From Vescimonas fastidiosa (GTDB lineage: Bacteria > Bacillota > Clostridia > Oscillospirales > Oscillospiraceae), in assembly GCF_018326305.1 (NCBI RefSeq), contig NZ_AP023416.1:620001-684000 (forward strand): a stretch of 64,000 bases of DNA, written 5' to 3'. Below are positions 33,095 to 41,180 of the stretch, piece after piece (position 1 is the first letter of the stretch; the number at the start of each line of letters is the position of its first letter). Below the pieces are notes generated by a model that was not told the origin of the DNA, searched no databases, and saw nothing but the letters and a program-made list of their open reading frames with translations. A program made the translations under genes and the position numbers.

Positions 33095-33819
33095 TTTTAT
33101 CCCAGCGCCAACTTGAAGAAATTGCAGCCTCAACAACAAAGGACTTCAATCGGTTCTTTTTCGGGGATGAGGCGGACAAGCCCGACCGATCAGCTTTGCC
33201 AACACCCATTGATCAGTTTGCAAAGAATTATCTCGGTCTTCGCGTATCATTCGCCCGTCTCTCGCCGGATGGAAGCATCTGCGGTGTCACTGCCTATGCC
33301 GACACTGAGTACAAGATCACGGAGCTTGGCATTACGCGCACACTGGCTTTGAAGCGTAATCAGGTCATCTTGGACGAGAGCTTCATTCGATCCGGCAACG
33401 TGCAGCGGCTCTGCGCCAAGCGCAGATTTACCCTTGCCCACGAGTGCGCCCATCAGATTCTCTTCCAACTGGAATCGGAAGATGTAAAGGCATCCTGCGA
33501 AATGAGATATTCCGCACGGACAGCCTATACGCCGCGAGAGCTGAAAACCCGCGAGGACTGGAACGAGTGGCAAGCAAATGTCTTGGGCGCGGCGATCCTG
33601 CTTCCTCAGAAAGAGGTTGACCTGGCAATGCGTCGGTTTGAAGAAACGCCGCTGATCAATTACGAGGGGAGGTATTCGTATGGTGATCACTTAACGCTGC
33701 GTCTTTTCTGCCGGTTGTTCGGTGTCTCCAAGACAACGGCGTCTATCCGCCTTCGTCAGCTCGGCTACATGGTAGATCGTCCACTCTGTGAGTATGTTGA
33801 CCCATTGGAGGTATGGTAA
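33091..33819 (+). CDS. Second ImmA/IrrE-type metallopeptidase
   Basis: The 242 residues from MILSQRQLEEIAASTTKDFN (AAAGGAGG upstream) carry the zinc motif HECAHQILF at about residue 120 and EWQANVLGAAILLP with the third ligand. The C-terminal region (LTLRLFCRLFGVSKTTASIRL) resembles an HTH. So this looks like a protease coupled to a DNA- or protein-recognition module. It is transcribed opposite to the first ImmA-like gene, away from the same control region. Confidence 0.82.
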   Translation: MILSQRQLEEIAASTTKDFNRFFFGDEADKPDRSALPTPIDQFAKNYLGLRVSFARLSPDGSICGVTAYADTEYKITELGITRTLALKRNQVILDESFIRSGNVQRLCAKRRFTLAHECAHQILFQLESEDVKASCEMRYSARTAYTPRELKTREDWNEWQANVLGAAILLPQKEVDLAMRRFEETPLINYEGRYSYGDHLTLRLFCRLFGVSKTTASIRLRQLGYMVDRPLCEYVDPLEVW

Positions 33820-34061
33820 TGAAGAGAGCATCCATTCGGGTTCAGGAACCGACGCCGGAGCTGACCGAAAAAATCCGCAGGGCAAGAGTTGCCATTTCCC
33901 AGCAGAAGCCCAGATACCTGAAATGTCCGTATTGTCAGCATAATGCCATTGCTGTCTACGAGGACACGAGAGGTCATGTAGAATCCAAGTGCAAGAAATG
34001 CGGACGGATCACAGTCTTTGATGTGCTGAACATGAGAAGACTGCGCCCGCGTAACAAGTAA
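33819..34061 (+). CDS. Zinc-ribbon protein
   Basis: Eighty residues; the ATG shares its A with the upstream TAA and GGAGG lies ahead. A four-cysteine ribbon (KCPYCQHNAIAV...KCKKCGRITVFD) follows a basic N terminus (MKRASIRVQEP). The Com-like ribbon suggests nucleic-acid binding. A weak hairpin (CAGAGG/CCTCTG, 34066-34082) follows the stop. Confidence 0.7.
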   Translation: MKRASIRVQEPTPELTEKIRRARVAISQQKPRYLKCPYCQHNAIAVYEDTRGHVESKCKKCGRITVFDVLNMRRLRPRNK

Positions 34062-34139
34062 GAATCAGAGGACAAGCCTCTGTTCTAAAATAAAATATAT
34101 GTCATAGCTGAGCTGTGGAGCCGCCTGATAGGTGAAGTC

Positions 34140-34224
34140 ATCCTAATGCCGCATGAGACAGAGTTTAATTGCTCTGTTTTATCGGCATGGGATTCAAACC
34201 TCACCGTCATGCGGCTCTTTTTCT
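34140..34224 (+). promoter_or_regulatory. Attenuator-like leader with alternative hairpins before the sigma-like gene
   Basis: GCCGCATGA (34148-34156) can pair with TCATGCGGC (34207-34215), which is followed by TCTTTTTCT and forms an intrinsic terminator. The overlapping ATGCCG (34146-34151) can instead pair with CGGCAT (34183-34188), closing over an inner ACAGAG/CTCTGT stem. The two structures exclude each other, as in transcription attenuators. The sigma-like gene starts 46 bp later. Confidence 0.6.
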
Positions 34225-34269
34225 GTCTTCACCCTTCCCGCTGCTCCCGCGCAGCGGAAAGGATGAACA

Positions 34270-34752
34270 ATGAAAATCCCTAAAACCCCTATCGCGTTCG
34301 ATTACGACCTCTGGACTACGGAGGACGGCAAGTGCATGGTGCGCGTGAAACGAACCGGCGAAGTTTCCGAGGTTGACCGCAAGGTTATGAGAATCCTTCG
34401 CGCAGAGGAAAAGCGGATCAGACGCTCGTATGGCTCTGACAGCACCTCCGAGGATGAGGACGGCGCAGAGAAAATTTCTGATACCGTGCTGTCCCTTGAC
34501 GCTATACCGGAGGACGATGTGAAGTCCGCTGCATGGCTGGCAGACTCCCGCGACTGCATGGAGGAACTGATCACCGCCCTCAAAGAGAAGGAGCTTCTTT
34601 CCATTCTGACAGAGAAGCAGCGCGAATTGTATCTTGCGATGACCCGTGAAGGGCTGACTCTTCGAGAGTTTGCCCGGAAGAAAGGCATCGGCATCAGAGC
34701 TGCATTTGACCTCAAAGCAGCGGTGCAGAAAAAATTTCAAAAAATTTTTTGA
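34270..34752 (+). CDS. Sigma-70-like / HTH transcription factor of the ICE
   Basis: The 160 residues begin MKIPKTPIAFDYDLWTTEDG and end with a sigma region-4-like HTH (LTEKQRELYLAMTREGLTLR-type segment, then EFARKKGIGIRAAFDLKAAV). The centre is acidic (SDSTSEDEDGAEK). Proteins of this form are regular in Clostridia ICEs just before the recombinases, comparable in place to Orf7 of Tn916. It probably activates late (excision or transfer) promoters. GGAAAGGATG lies upstream, and the leader holds an attenuator-like structure. Confidence 0.82.
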   Translation: MKIPKTPIAFDYDLWTTEDGKCMVRVKRTGEVSEVDRKVMRILRAEEKRIRRSYGSDSTSEDEDGAEKISDTVLSLDAIPEDDVKSAAWLADSRDCMEELITALKEKELLSILTEKQRELYLAMTREGLTLREFARKKGIGIRAAFDLKAAVQKKFQKIF

Positions 34753-34754
34753 GC

Positions 34755-34800
34755 GGTACTCAACAAACGGCAAAAAGATGTCCGTTGTAAAGTGAAAGGG
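34755..34800 (+). repeat. Copy B of the 46-bp element-specific repeat
   Basis: GGTACTCAACAAACG, nine variable bases, then TGTCCGTTGTAAAGTGAAAG. It starts 2 bp after the sigma-like stop codon. The two blocks include a partial inverted repeat (ACAAACG against CGTTGT). Confidence 0.8.
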
Positions 34801-35240
34801 TCAATCAGACCACTTCGCTGTTCCTTGAAAACTGAATAGTTCAGTGCTGCGGATCTTTCCGCTTCTGCGAAGCAACACAGCTTCCGACGCCAAGACCTCC
34901 CAAAAGGGAGTGAGCGACCTCCGGAGAGCTATAACAGCCGTGTGGTGCGGCTGCTTGCGACGATGCAGATGCCGGGTATAATGATACTTCCGTCTTTTCT
35001 TTGAAGGGGCGGCTCGGAGCGATCCTCGGAGGGGTGAGAGTCCCATGATACCGATTAACCGTTGGTAGTCCGCAGCATTCCCGGAACTGCAAAGTTCTTC
35101 TGGCAGGGGCGCGAGCTGCAAATATGCCGGACAACGAAACAAACCCAAAAGAAACTTACTATATAGTTTCAGGATGAAAACTATGTGGCAGAGTGTCTTC
35201 ACAAGATGCTCTGCCATATCCTTTTGTCCTGAATATTTCC
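34801..35240 (+). ncRNA. Candidate structured non-coding RNA or long leader
   Basis: About 440 bp between the sigma-like gene and a small ORF carry no supported gene but many short hairpins: CTGAA/TTCAG, GCTTC/GAAGC, CTCCC/GGGAG, AGCCG/CGGCT, GAACT/AGTTC, and a long one at 35170-35233 whose core TGGCAGAGTGTCTT pairs with AAGATGCTCTGCCA. The region follows repeat copy B, which could be its promoter. I cannot match it to a named RNA class. Confidence 0.4.
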
Positions 35241-35263
35241 ACGAAACAGGAGGTGCTTAGAAT

Positions 35264-35506
35264 ATGATGGGCATTGAAACAATGAAAAACGTCAGCCCGA
35301 AAACGGTTGACCGAAGCACACTCGTTCAGAGAAGCAGCGTCCGGCTTGATCCTGCGGCACCGCGAGAGGACAGACTGAGGGAGTTCATCAAGCAGATCAG
35401 AAATCCTTATTGTTATCTGGACGGGAAGACAGTGGTGAAGATCAGCTTCGCCGCGACGGACACGACAATGGAAGATTGTCTGGAACACTATCTGAGAGGT
35501 CTTTGA
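35264..35506 (+). CDS. Small ICE protein (DUF6870-like)
   Basis: Eighty residues starting MMGIETMKNVSPKTVDRSTL, with CAGGAGG upstream. The pattern NPYCYLDGKTVVKISF and a C-terminal DCLEHYLRGL recur in small proteins located just before ICE recombinases; I link it to DUF6870 with moderate certainty. A role in excision control is a guess from position. Confidence 0.6.
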   Translation: MMGIETMKNVSPKTVDRSTLVQRSSVRLDPAAPREDRLREFIKQIRNPYCYLDGKTVVKISFAATDTTMEDCLEHYLRGL

Positions 35507-35541
35507 TTTATGAACAGTCTGAATCTTTTCACCCGGTTCTA

Positions 35542-35570
35542 TGGACAAGCGATTGAGCCTGTGGTATAAT
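35542..35570 (+). promoter_or_regulatory. Extended -10 promoter for the recombinase operon
   Basis: TGGACA (35542-35547), 17 bp, TATAAT (35565-35570) with TGG immediately before, giving an extended -10. A 150-bp leader follows before the first recombinase. Confidence 0.6.
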
Positions 35571-35720
35571 GAAATCGGTCAAAAAAAGATGAATACGGAT
35601 TAAGCCGCTTGCCCGGATGGTCATGTGGCGTTTTCGTGTTTCTCTTCATAAGAGTTGAAGCAAGCCTTCGTCTTTCTGATTTGATGTACCACACCAAACA
35701 GAAAAACGGAGGTTATTTTT

Positions 35721-37355
35721 ATGCCAGATAAGGTTTACCGCACGGCGATCTACTGCCGTCTGTCCCGTGAGGATGGAGACAAAGTAGAAAGCAACTCCAT
35801 CGCCAGCCAGAGAGCCATCTGCGAGGACTACATTGCAAGGCACGATGATTTAGAGCTTGTCTGTGAGCCGTTTGTGGATGACGGTTACAGCGGCGTTTCC
35901 TTCAATCGTCCTCAGTTCAAAAAGCTGGAAGAGGCAATCCGCAAGGGTGCGCTTGACTGCATCGTGGTCAAGGATCTCAGCCGCTTCTCAAGAAACTACA
36001 TCGACGGCGGACGCTACATTGAAAAGATTTTCCCGCAGCTCGGCATTCGCTTCATCGCAATCAATGATGCGTATGACAGTCTGACCGGTGATCCGCAGTC
36101 CGACTCCTTTGTCATCCCGTTCAAAAACCTGATTAACGATTCTTACTGCAAGGACATCTCTATGAAAATCCGAAGCAGTCTGGAAGTCAAGCAGAAGAGC
36201 GGTGAGTTCGTCGGCTCATTCGCGCCTTACGGCTACATGAAATCGCCGGAGAACAAGAATCAGCTCATCGTGGATGAAGCGGTCAGCGAATATGTGCAGA
36301 TGATCTTTTCCATGTACAAGGACGGCTTCTCCATCGGACGTATTGCAAAGCGTCTGAACCAGATGGGCGTCCTGTCTCCAATGGAATACAAGCATTCCGC
36401 CGGTGTGAAGTTCGACACCGTCTTCAAGACCGGCGATACCGCAAAATGGACATACAAAGCCGTCCAGCGTATTCTCACCAACGAGGTTTATATCGGCGTT
36501 CTGGCTCAGGGCAAGCGCGGCACTCCCAACTACAAAGTCCGCGTCGTGAAAAGCAAGGATGAATCTGAGTGGGTCAAGGTTGAAAATGCGCATGAAGCTC
36601 TTGTGTCCTACGAGGACTTCATGGCAGTCAAGGTCATGATGCAAAGGGATATGCGCTGTTCACCCGATCAGAACGAGGCGCATCTGTTTTCCGGCTTCCT
36701 GTTCTGCGGAGACTGTCAGCAGCCAATGATCCGCAAGACCGTCCCGTCGAAGACGAAAAAGTATATCTACTATGTCTGCTCCACTAATAAGCACAGCCGG
36801 ACGTGCAGCCCGCACAGCATCGCCGCAAAAGAGGTTGAGGAAAAGGTCTTCCGTGCCATTCATGACCAGATCGAGCTTGTCATCAATTTGGAACACGCGC
36901 TTGCGATGATAGAGCGGCTTCCGTCTCAAAGTCGCAAGGCTTTCAATTACGAAGCCCAGATTGCCAAAATCGAGGAAGAGATTGAGCGGTATCAAAAGCT
37001 CAAGCTGGGGCTTTACGAGAACTTCATCGGCGGCGTCATTGATAAGTCGGAATACTTCGAGTTCCGCAACAGCTACACCAAAATCATTGAAGACAAGCAG
37101 GACGCGCTTCTGCGTGTCAAAAAAGAAATGAAGCAGACGGTGACAACCGGCACGACTGAACGGAACTGGGTAACGCTTTTCAAGCAGTATGAAAACGTCG
37201 AAGAGCTGAACCGCCGGGTGCTAATGTCGCTGGTTGACCGCATTCTGATTCACGAAAACCATGCAATCGAAATCGTCTTCAAATACAAGGACGAATACCA
37301 GCAGACACTTGAATACGTTCTTGGTTATGCCGACGAACTGGATATTGCCGTATAA
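35721..37355 (+). CDS. Large serine recombinase 1
   Basis: A 544-residue large serine recombinase. The N-terminal catalytic domain has AIYCRLSREDGD with the active Ser, and VKDLSRFSRNYIDGG with the conserved Arg. A recombinase domain follows (APYGYMKSPENKNQLIVDEA), then a zinc ribbon (FLFCGDCQQPMIRK...CSTNKHSRTC) and a C-terminal coiled coil (about 400-470). It probably integrates or excises the ICE together with the two next enzymes. ACGGAGG precedes the ATG. Confidence 0.93.
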   Translation: MPDKVYRTAIYCRLSREDGDKVESNSIASQRAICEDYIARHDDLELVCEPFVDDGYSGVSFNRPQFKKLEEAIRKGALDCIVVKDLSRFSRNYIDGGRYIEKIFPQLGIRFIAINDAYDSLTGDPQSDSFVIPFKNLINDSYCKDISMKIRSSLEVKQKSGEFVGSFAPYGYMKSPENKNQLIVDEAVSEYVQMIFSMYKDGFSIGRIAKRLNQMGVLSPMEYKHSAGVKFDTVFKTGDTAKWTYKAVQRILTNEVYIGVLAQGKRGTPNYKVRVVKSKDESEWVKVENAHEALVSYEDFMAVKVMMQRDMRCSPDQNEAHLFSGFLFCGDCQQPMIRKTVPSKTKKYIYYVCSTNKHSRTCSPHSIAAKEVEEKVFRAIHDQIELVINLEHALAMIERLPSQSRKAFNYEAQIAKIEEEIERYQKLKLGLYENFIGGVIDKSEYFEFRNSYTKIIEDKQDALLRVKKEMKQTVTTGTTERNWVTLFKQYENVEELNRRVLMSLVDRILIHENHAIEIVFKYKDEYQQTLEYVLGYADELDIAV

Positions 37356-37370
37356 AGGAGGGATGAGCAA

Positions 37371-39077
37371 ATGGCAAGAAAAAGCAGAAAGCAAATTGCG
37401 GTCGAAGAGCCGGTTATCGAATCTGTTTCTTCCGAGGTCTTCTCAACAGCCATCTATGCCCGTCTTTCCGTTGAAAACAGCGGCAAGTCCGAAAAGGTGG
37501 ATGTCATCGCAAATCAGATTGAGATTTGCAAGTCCTACATTGCAGAGCGTCCCTATCTGAATCTGATAGATACCTATGTGGACAACGGACGAACGGGTAC
37601 GGTTTTTGATAGACCGGAGTTCAACCGTCTGATGAACGACATCCGCACCGGCAGGATCAAGTGCCTTGTAGTTCGTGATCTCAGCCGGTTCGGGCGTGAC
37701 TACATCGAGGCTGGAACCTATCTGGAACGGGTCTTTCCGCAGATCGGGCTTCGGTTTATCGCCATCAAAGAGAACTACGACAACTTTGATACGGACGGCT
37801 CCGGCGAAAGCCTCATCATCCCTCTGCAAAACATGATCAACACCCTTTACTCGAAGGACATCTCCCGCAAGGTTTCTACTGCGCTCAAAGCACAGATGGA
37901 AAGTGGAGAGTTCAAGAAGCGCAATCTCCCGTATGGTTATCGCTGGGATGAAGAACACAGCAATATGGTTTTCGATGAAGAAACCGCACCGATTGTCCGG
38001 AAGATTTTCCAATGGAAAATTGAAGGATTGTCCCTTCCTGCGATTGCAGACCGGCTTGATGCAATGAACGCGCCCAATCCGGAGTTTCAGAAGTATCAGG
38101 TCGGCGTCCGCACAGGCAATGCTACGGCAAAGAAGATTTGGAACAAATCTTCACTCACTACCATTCTGGATAATCCCCATTACGTCGGAGATACCGTTCT
38201 CGGACGGACGCTGAACGCCATCTATAAGGGCGTCAAGAATCAGCATATCGACCGCGAGGAATGGATTGTTTTTCCCAATACTCACGAGGCGATTATCTCC
38301 CGTGAGGACTTCCAGAAGGTACGAGAAATGCGGAACGCTGCTGCAAGGACAAGGGTTGAGAAGATGGAGCGCACGGAGGAAATTCGCGCTACACTCGTCA
38401 ATCTTTTTGAAGACAGAATCGTCTGCGCAGACTGCGGCAGGAAGCTCTATTTCCATCGCAAGCGCGTTGACAAGCGCAAGGACGGAGCATGGTACGCCTT
38501 CTATGAGTGCAGTTCATCCGTCAAGCGCGGCAATCTCTGTACGCCGCACTATACGCGGCAGGATAAACTCGAAGCCGATGTGCTTGCGGCGATCCAGCTT
38601 CAAGTCAAGGCGGCTCTCAATTACGACAAGCTGCTTGCCAAGCTGAGAAACAGCGAAGGTGAACGCAGCATCCGCGATCAACAGAATGCGCTCATTACAA
38701 GCCTGAATCTGAAACTCAGCGGCATCTCCAAGAAACGCACCCGGCTCTATGAGGACTTCACGGAAGGCATTCTCGATGAAGAGGAATACACCTTTGCCAA
38801 GAAAGCCTACGATGAGCAGTATGCCGACCTTTCCCGGCGGTTGGATGAAGCGGTTCAGCGGAAAGTAAGATTTGCCGAGGCAATGTCCGAGGACAACAAG
38901 TGGCTCACGCTGATGAAATCCGTCAGCGGTACAACGATGCTCTCTCAGGAGTTGGTTGACGAGTCCGTAGAGCTTGTGAAAGTCCATGAGGACGGATCAA
39001 TCGAGCTGGTCATGAAATACGGCGATATTTATGCTCTGACCGTTCAGAGTATCAAGGAAGTACAGGAGGCGATGTAA
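37371..39077 (+). CDS. Large serine recombinase 2
   Basis: The 568-residue product has an extra N-terminal stretch rich in basic residues (MARKSRKQIAVEEP), then the catalytic TAIYARLSVENSGK (active Ser) and VRDLSRFGRDYIEAG. A zinc ribbon (VCADCGRKLYFHRKR...CSSSVKRGNLC) and coiled-coil tail follow. It starts 15 bp after recombinase 1 and is directly abutted by recombinase 3. All catalytic residues are present. Confidence 0.93.
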   Translation: MARKSRKQIAVEEPVIESVSSEVFSTAIYARLSVENSGKSEKVDVIANQIEICKSYIAERPYLNLIDTYVDNGRTGTVFDRPEFNRLMNDIRTGRIKCLVVRDLSRFGRDYIEAGTYLERVFPQIGLRFIAIKENYDNFDTDGSGESLIIPLQNMINTLYSKDISRKVSTALKAQMESGEFKKRNLPYGYRWDEEHSNMVFDEETAPIVRKIFQWKIEGLSLPAIADRLDAMNAPNPEFQKYQVGVRTGNATAKKIWNKSSLTTILDNPHYVGDTVLGRTLNAIYKGVKNQHIDREEWIVFPNTHEAIISREDFQKVREMRNAAARTRVEKMERTEEIRATLVNLFEDRIVCADCGRKLYFHRKRVDKRKDGAWYAFYECSSSVKRGNLCTPHYTRQDKLEADVLAAIQLQVKAALNYDKLLAKLRNSEGERSIRDQQNALITSLNLKLSGISKKRTRLYEDFTEGILDEEEYTFAKKAYDEQYADLSRRLDEAVQRKVRFAEAMSEDNKWLTLMKSVSGTTMLSQELVDESVELVKVHEDGSIELVMKYGDIYALTVQSIKEVQEAM

Positions 39078-40685
39078 ATGAGCAAGGAATACAACATCGG
39101 CATCTACATCCGCCTCTCAATGGCTGATGAGGATACCGGCTATGGCAGCAAGGCGGAAAGTGACAGCATCGGCAACCAGCGTATGCTCATCAACCGCTTT
39201 CTTGACAATCATCCGGATCTGTCTCACTGTCAGCGGTCTGAGTTTGCGGATGACGGTTATACCGGCACGAATTTTCACCGTCCTCAGTTCACGCAGATGA
39301 TGGAGAAGGTCAAGCGCGGCGAGATTAACCTGATCTGCGTCAAAGACTTTTCCCGCTTTTCTCGTGACTACATTGAAACGGGAAACTATCTGGAATGCAC
39401 TTTTCCATTCATGGGCGTCCGCTTTATTTCCATCAACGACGGCTATGACAGTGACGATTACAAAGGCACAACGGGCGGTCTGGAAGTGGTTATGCGCAGC
39501 ATCATCTACGCCGCATACAGCAAAGACCTTTCCGTAAAGACCACATCGGCAAAAATCCAGATGATGAAGCAGGGCAAGTATGTCGGTGGCTACGCCCCAT
39601 ACGGCTACGTCCTGCATCCCACCATTCGGAACAAACTTGCCGTAGACCCGGAGGCGGCTGATGTGATCCGTCGTATTTTCCGCGAGGCGCTGGAAGGCAG
39701 CAACACCTCTCAGATCGCCCGCAGCCTGAATGATGACGGCATTCCGACGCCGGGGCAATACTTCAAGAGCAAGCATCCCGACAAGAAGAAGTTCAGTAAC
39801 ATGAGCGAGAAAATCAGTTGGGAAACCGTGATGGTCTACAACATCCTCAAAAACCTTGTTTACACCGGAACACTGGTCAGCCGCAAAATGAAGTCCTGCG
39901 GTGTCGGCTCAAAAAAGCGTGTTGTCAATGAGCCGATTATCGTAGAAGGTACGCATGAAGCTATTATCAGCAAGGAAGACTTTGAGCTTGCTCAGAAGGT
40001 CATTCGAGGCGGAGGTCGGAATCCCACGCGCAAGCAGCATGACTATCCGCTCAAGGGACTCGTCCGCTGCGGTAACTGTAAACGTGCTATGACACGCCGA
40101 AAGAACAAGGCTGGCATTCGATACTTCCAGTGCATTCACTCGGTCAACAACGGAAACACAGACTGCCCGGTTGGCAGGAGCTTTCCGGAAATGGATATTG
40201 AGAAGGTTGTCTTCCATGCCCTTACTCAGTTTCTTGCTTTGGCACAGAAGGAAGCAATACAGAACCGCGAAGTCGGTGATCTGCGGAAATCTGCCATCAA
40301 GGAATGTGCTGATAAAATCCGCACTCTGCAAAAGCAGAACGAGCAGCACAAGGCGTCCAAGCTGAGGCTCTACGAGAAGTATGCAGCCGGAAGCATCACG
40401 AAGGAGGCGTACATTCAGCAGAAGGCGGCAGCGGATGTGAAGATTGCTGAAAACGATGGAGTAATCCAGCGCAGTTACGAGCGGATGAAGGAGCTTGACT
40501 CCGAGACCGCCTGTTCAGATGAAAAGCTGGATGCGGTCTGCGAACAGTACGCCGACTGCAAAGCTCTGACCTATGAGCTGACCCACGCATTCATTTCTGC
40601 GGTCTACATTTACGATCTTGACAACATAGAAATCGTCTGGAAGTTCAAGGACTTCCTCACTACATCAGAAGGAGAAGCCAAATGA
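39078..40685 (+). CDS. Large serine recombinase 3
   Basis: The 535 residues start immediately after the preceding stop. The catalytic domain shows GIYIRLSMADEDTGYGSKAE (active Ser) and VKDFSRFSRDYIETGNYL; the recombinase domain has APYGYVLHPTIRNKLAVDP; the zinc ribbon is VRCGNCKRAMTRR...CIHSVNNGNTDC. A coiled coil ends the protein. Its stop overlaps the small resolvase-fold gene by 4 bp. Confidence 0.93.
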   Translation: MSKEYNIGIYIRLSMADEDTGYGSKAESDSIGNQRMLINRFLDNHPDLSHCQRSEFADDGYTGTNFHRPQFTQMMEKVKRGEINLICVKDFSRFSRDYIETGNYLECTFPFMGVRFISINDGYDSDDYKGTTGGLEVVMRSIIYAAYSKDLSVKTTSAKIQMMKQGKYVGGYAPYGYVLHPTIRNKLAVDPEAADVIRRIFREALEGSNTSQIARSLNDDGIPTPGQYFKSKHPDKKKFSNMSEKISWETVMVYNILKNLVYTGTLVSRKMKSCGVGSKKRVVNEPIIVEGTHEAIISKEDFELAQKVIRGGGRNPTRKQHDYPLKGLVRCGNCKRAMTRRKNKAGIRYFQCIHSVNNGNTDCPVGRSFPEMDIEKVVFHALTQFLALAQKEAIQNREVGDLRKSAIKECADKIRTLQKQNEQHKASKLRLYEKYAAGSITKEAYIQQKAAADVKIAENDGVIQRSYERMKELDSETACSDEKLDAVCEQYADCKALTYELTHAFISAVYIYDLDNIEIVWKFKDFLTTSEGEAK

Positions 40686-41077
40686 AAGTATTTCTTTATA
40701 TCCGCGTTGCCTGTGCGGATCAGCTTGCGGCAGCAGACCAGCGGGAAGAGCTGGAACGCTATGCGAAGGACAAAGGCTATGAGGTGGCTGCTGCTGTGGC
40801 GGCAGACGGCATCTCCGGCGTCCATACGGAAGGTATCATGAACTTCCTGCTGAACGAAGCAAAGCGTCAGGACATCGGTACGATCCTCACCCGCGACACC
40901 TCGCGAATCAGCCGGGACACTTCCTCTTTCATGAGGTTTGAGCGAAAGTTCCGGGAGAACGGCATCCGGTTCGAGTATCTGTCCAAGCCTGACAACGAGC
41001 TTCCGGTCACTCCGATGATGGAGGCGTTTGAAGCGGCGTATAAGAAACGTCGCACAAAGAACGGCAAAAGAGCATAG
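40682..41077 (+). CDS. Small resolvase-fold protein lacking the catalytic serine
   Basis: The 131 residues cover only the N-terminal resolvase fold (MKVFLYIRVACADQLAAADQ; later LTRDTSRISRDTSSF). The family's YxRxS motif reads YIRVA, so the nucleophilic Ser is replaced by Ala. There is no recombinase domain or zinc ribbon. It is coupled (ATGA) to recombinase 3. It is probably not a recombinase but an accessory or directionality factor that pairs with the active enzymes through its E-helix surface. Confidence 0.75.
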   Translation: MKVFLYIRVACADQLAAADQREELERYAKDKGYEVAAAVAADGISGVHTEGIMNFLLNEAKRQDIGTILTRDTSRISRDTSSFMRFERKFRENGIRFEYLSKPDNELPVTPMMEAFEAAYKKRRTKNGKRA

Positions 41078-41084
41078 AGAAAAC

Positions 41085-41147
41085 TCAAGCCGTTCACGGG
41101 TGGTTGTCCACCTATGAACGGCTTGTAAATTCTCAAAATTTTTTTAG
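41085..41147 (+). terminator. Intrinsic terminator at the ICE right end
   Basis: AAGCCGTTCA (41087-41096) pairs with TGAACGGCTT (41115-41124), with an inner GGTGG/CCACC stem, followed by an AT-rich stretch containing seven T. It closes the recombinase operon about 40 bp before the inferred element boundary. Confidence 0.7.
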
Positions 41148-41154
41148 TCCCTAC

Positions 41155-41180
41155 TTGACACAAGAAGATATGAGCCGATT
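41155..41180. other. Inferred ICE attachment-site junction
   Basis: Upstream sequence is non-coding and terminator-like; from about 41,167 (GAAGATATGAGCCGATTCGG) the reading frame matches the conserved DMSRFGRDY segment of serine recombinases. Copies in intact genes read K-D-L/M-S-R-F at this point. The exact crossover bases need the other junction, outside the window. Confidence 0.55.

Larger units (their letters stand above)
1..41168. mobile_element. Integrative conjugative element, right-hand part (left end outside window)
   Basis: The segment holds a conjugation/leading region (NlpC/P60 tail, DUF4315, DUF4366, topB, ArdC-like, TTRAP, ArdA-like), a MobC/relaxase pair, cargo, element regulators (XRE, ImmA-like, sigma-like) and a terminal cluster of large serine recombinases. 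That order is typical of Firmicutes ICEs. The right edge is inferred at about 41,165-41,170, where the sequence passes abruptly into the middle of another serine recombinase gene just after a strong terminator hairpin. The VirB4, coupling-protein and VirB6-type genes are expected to the left of position 1. Confidence 0.85.
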
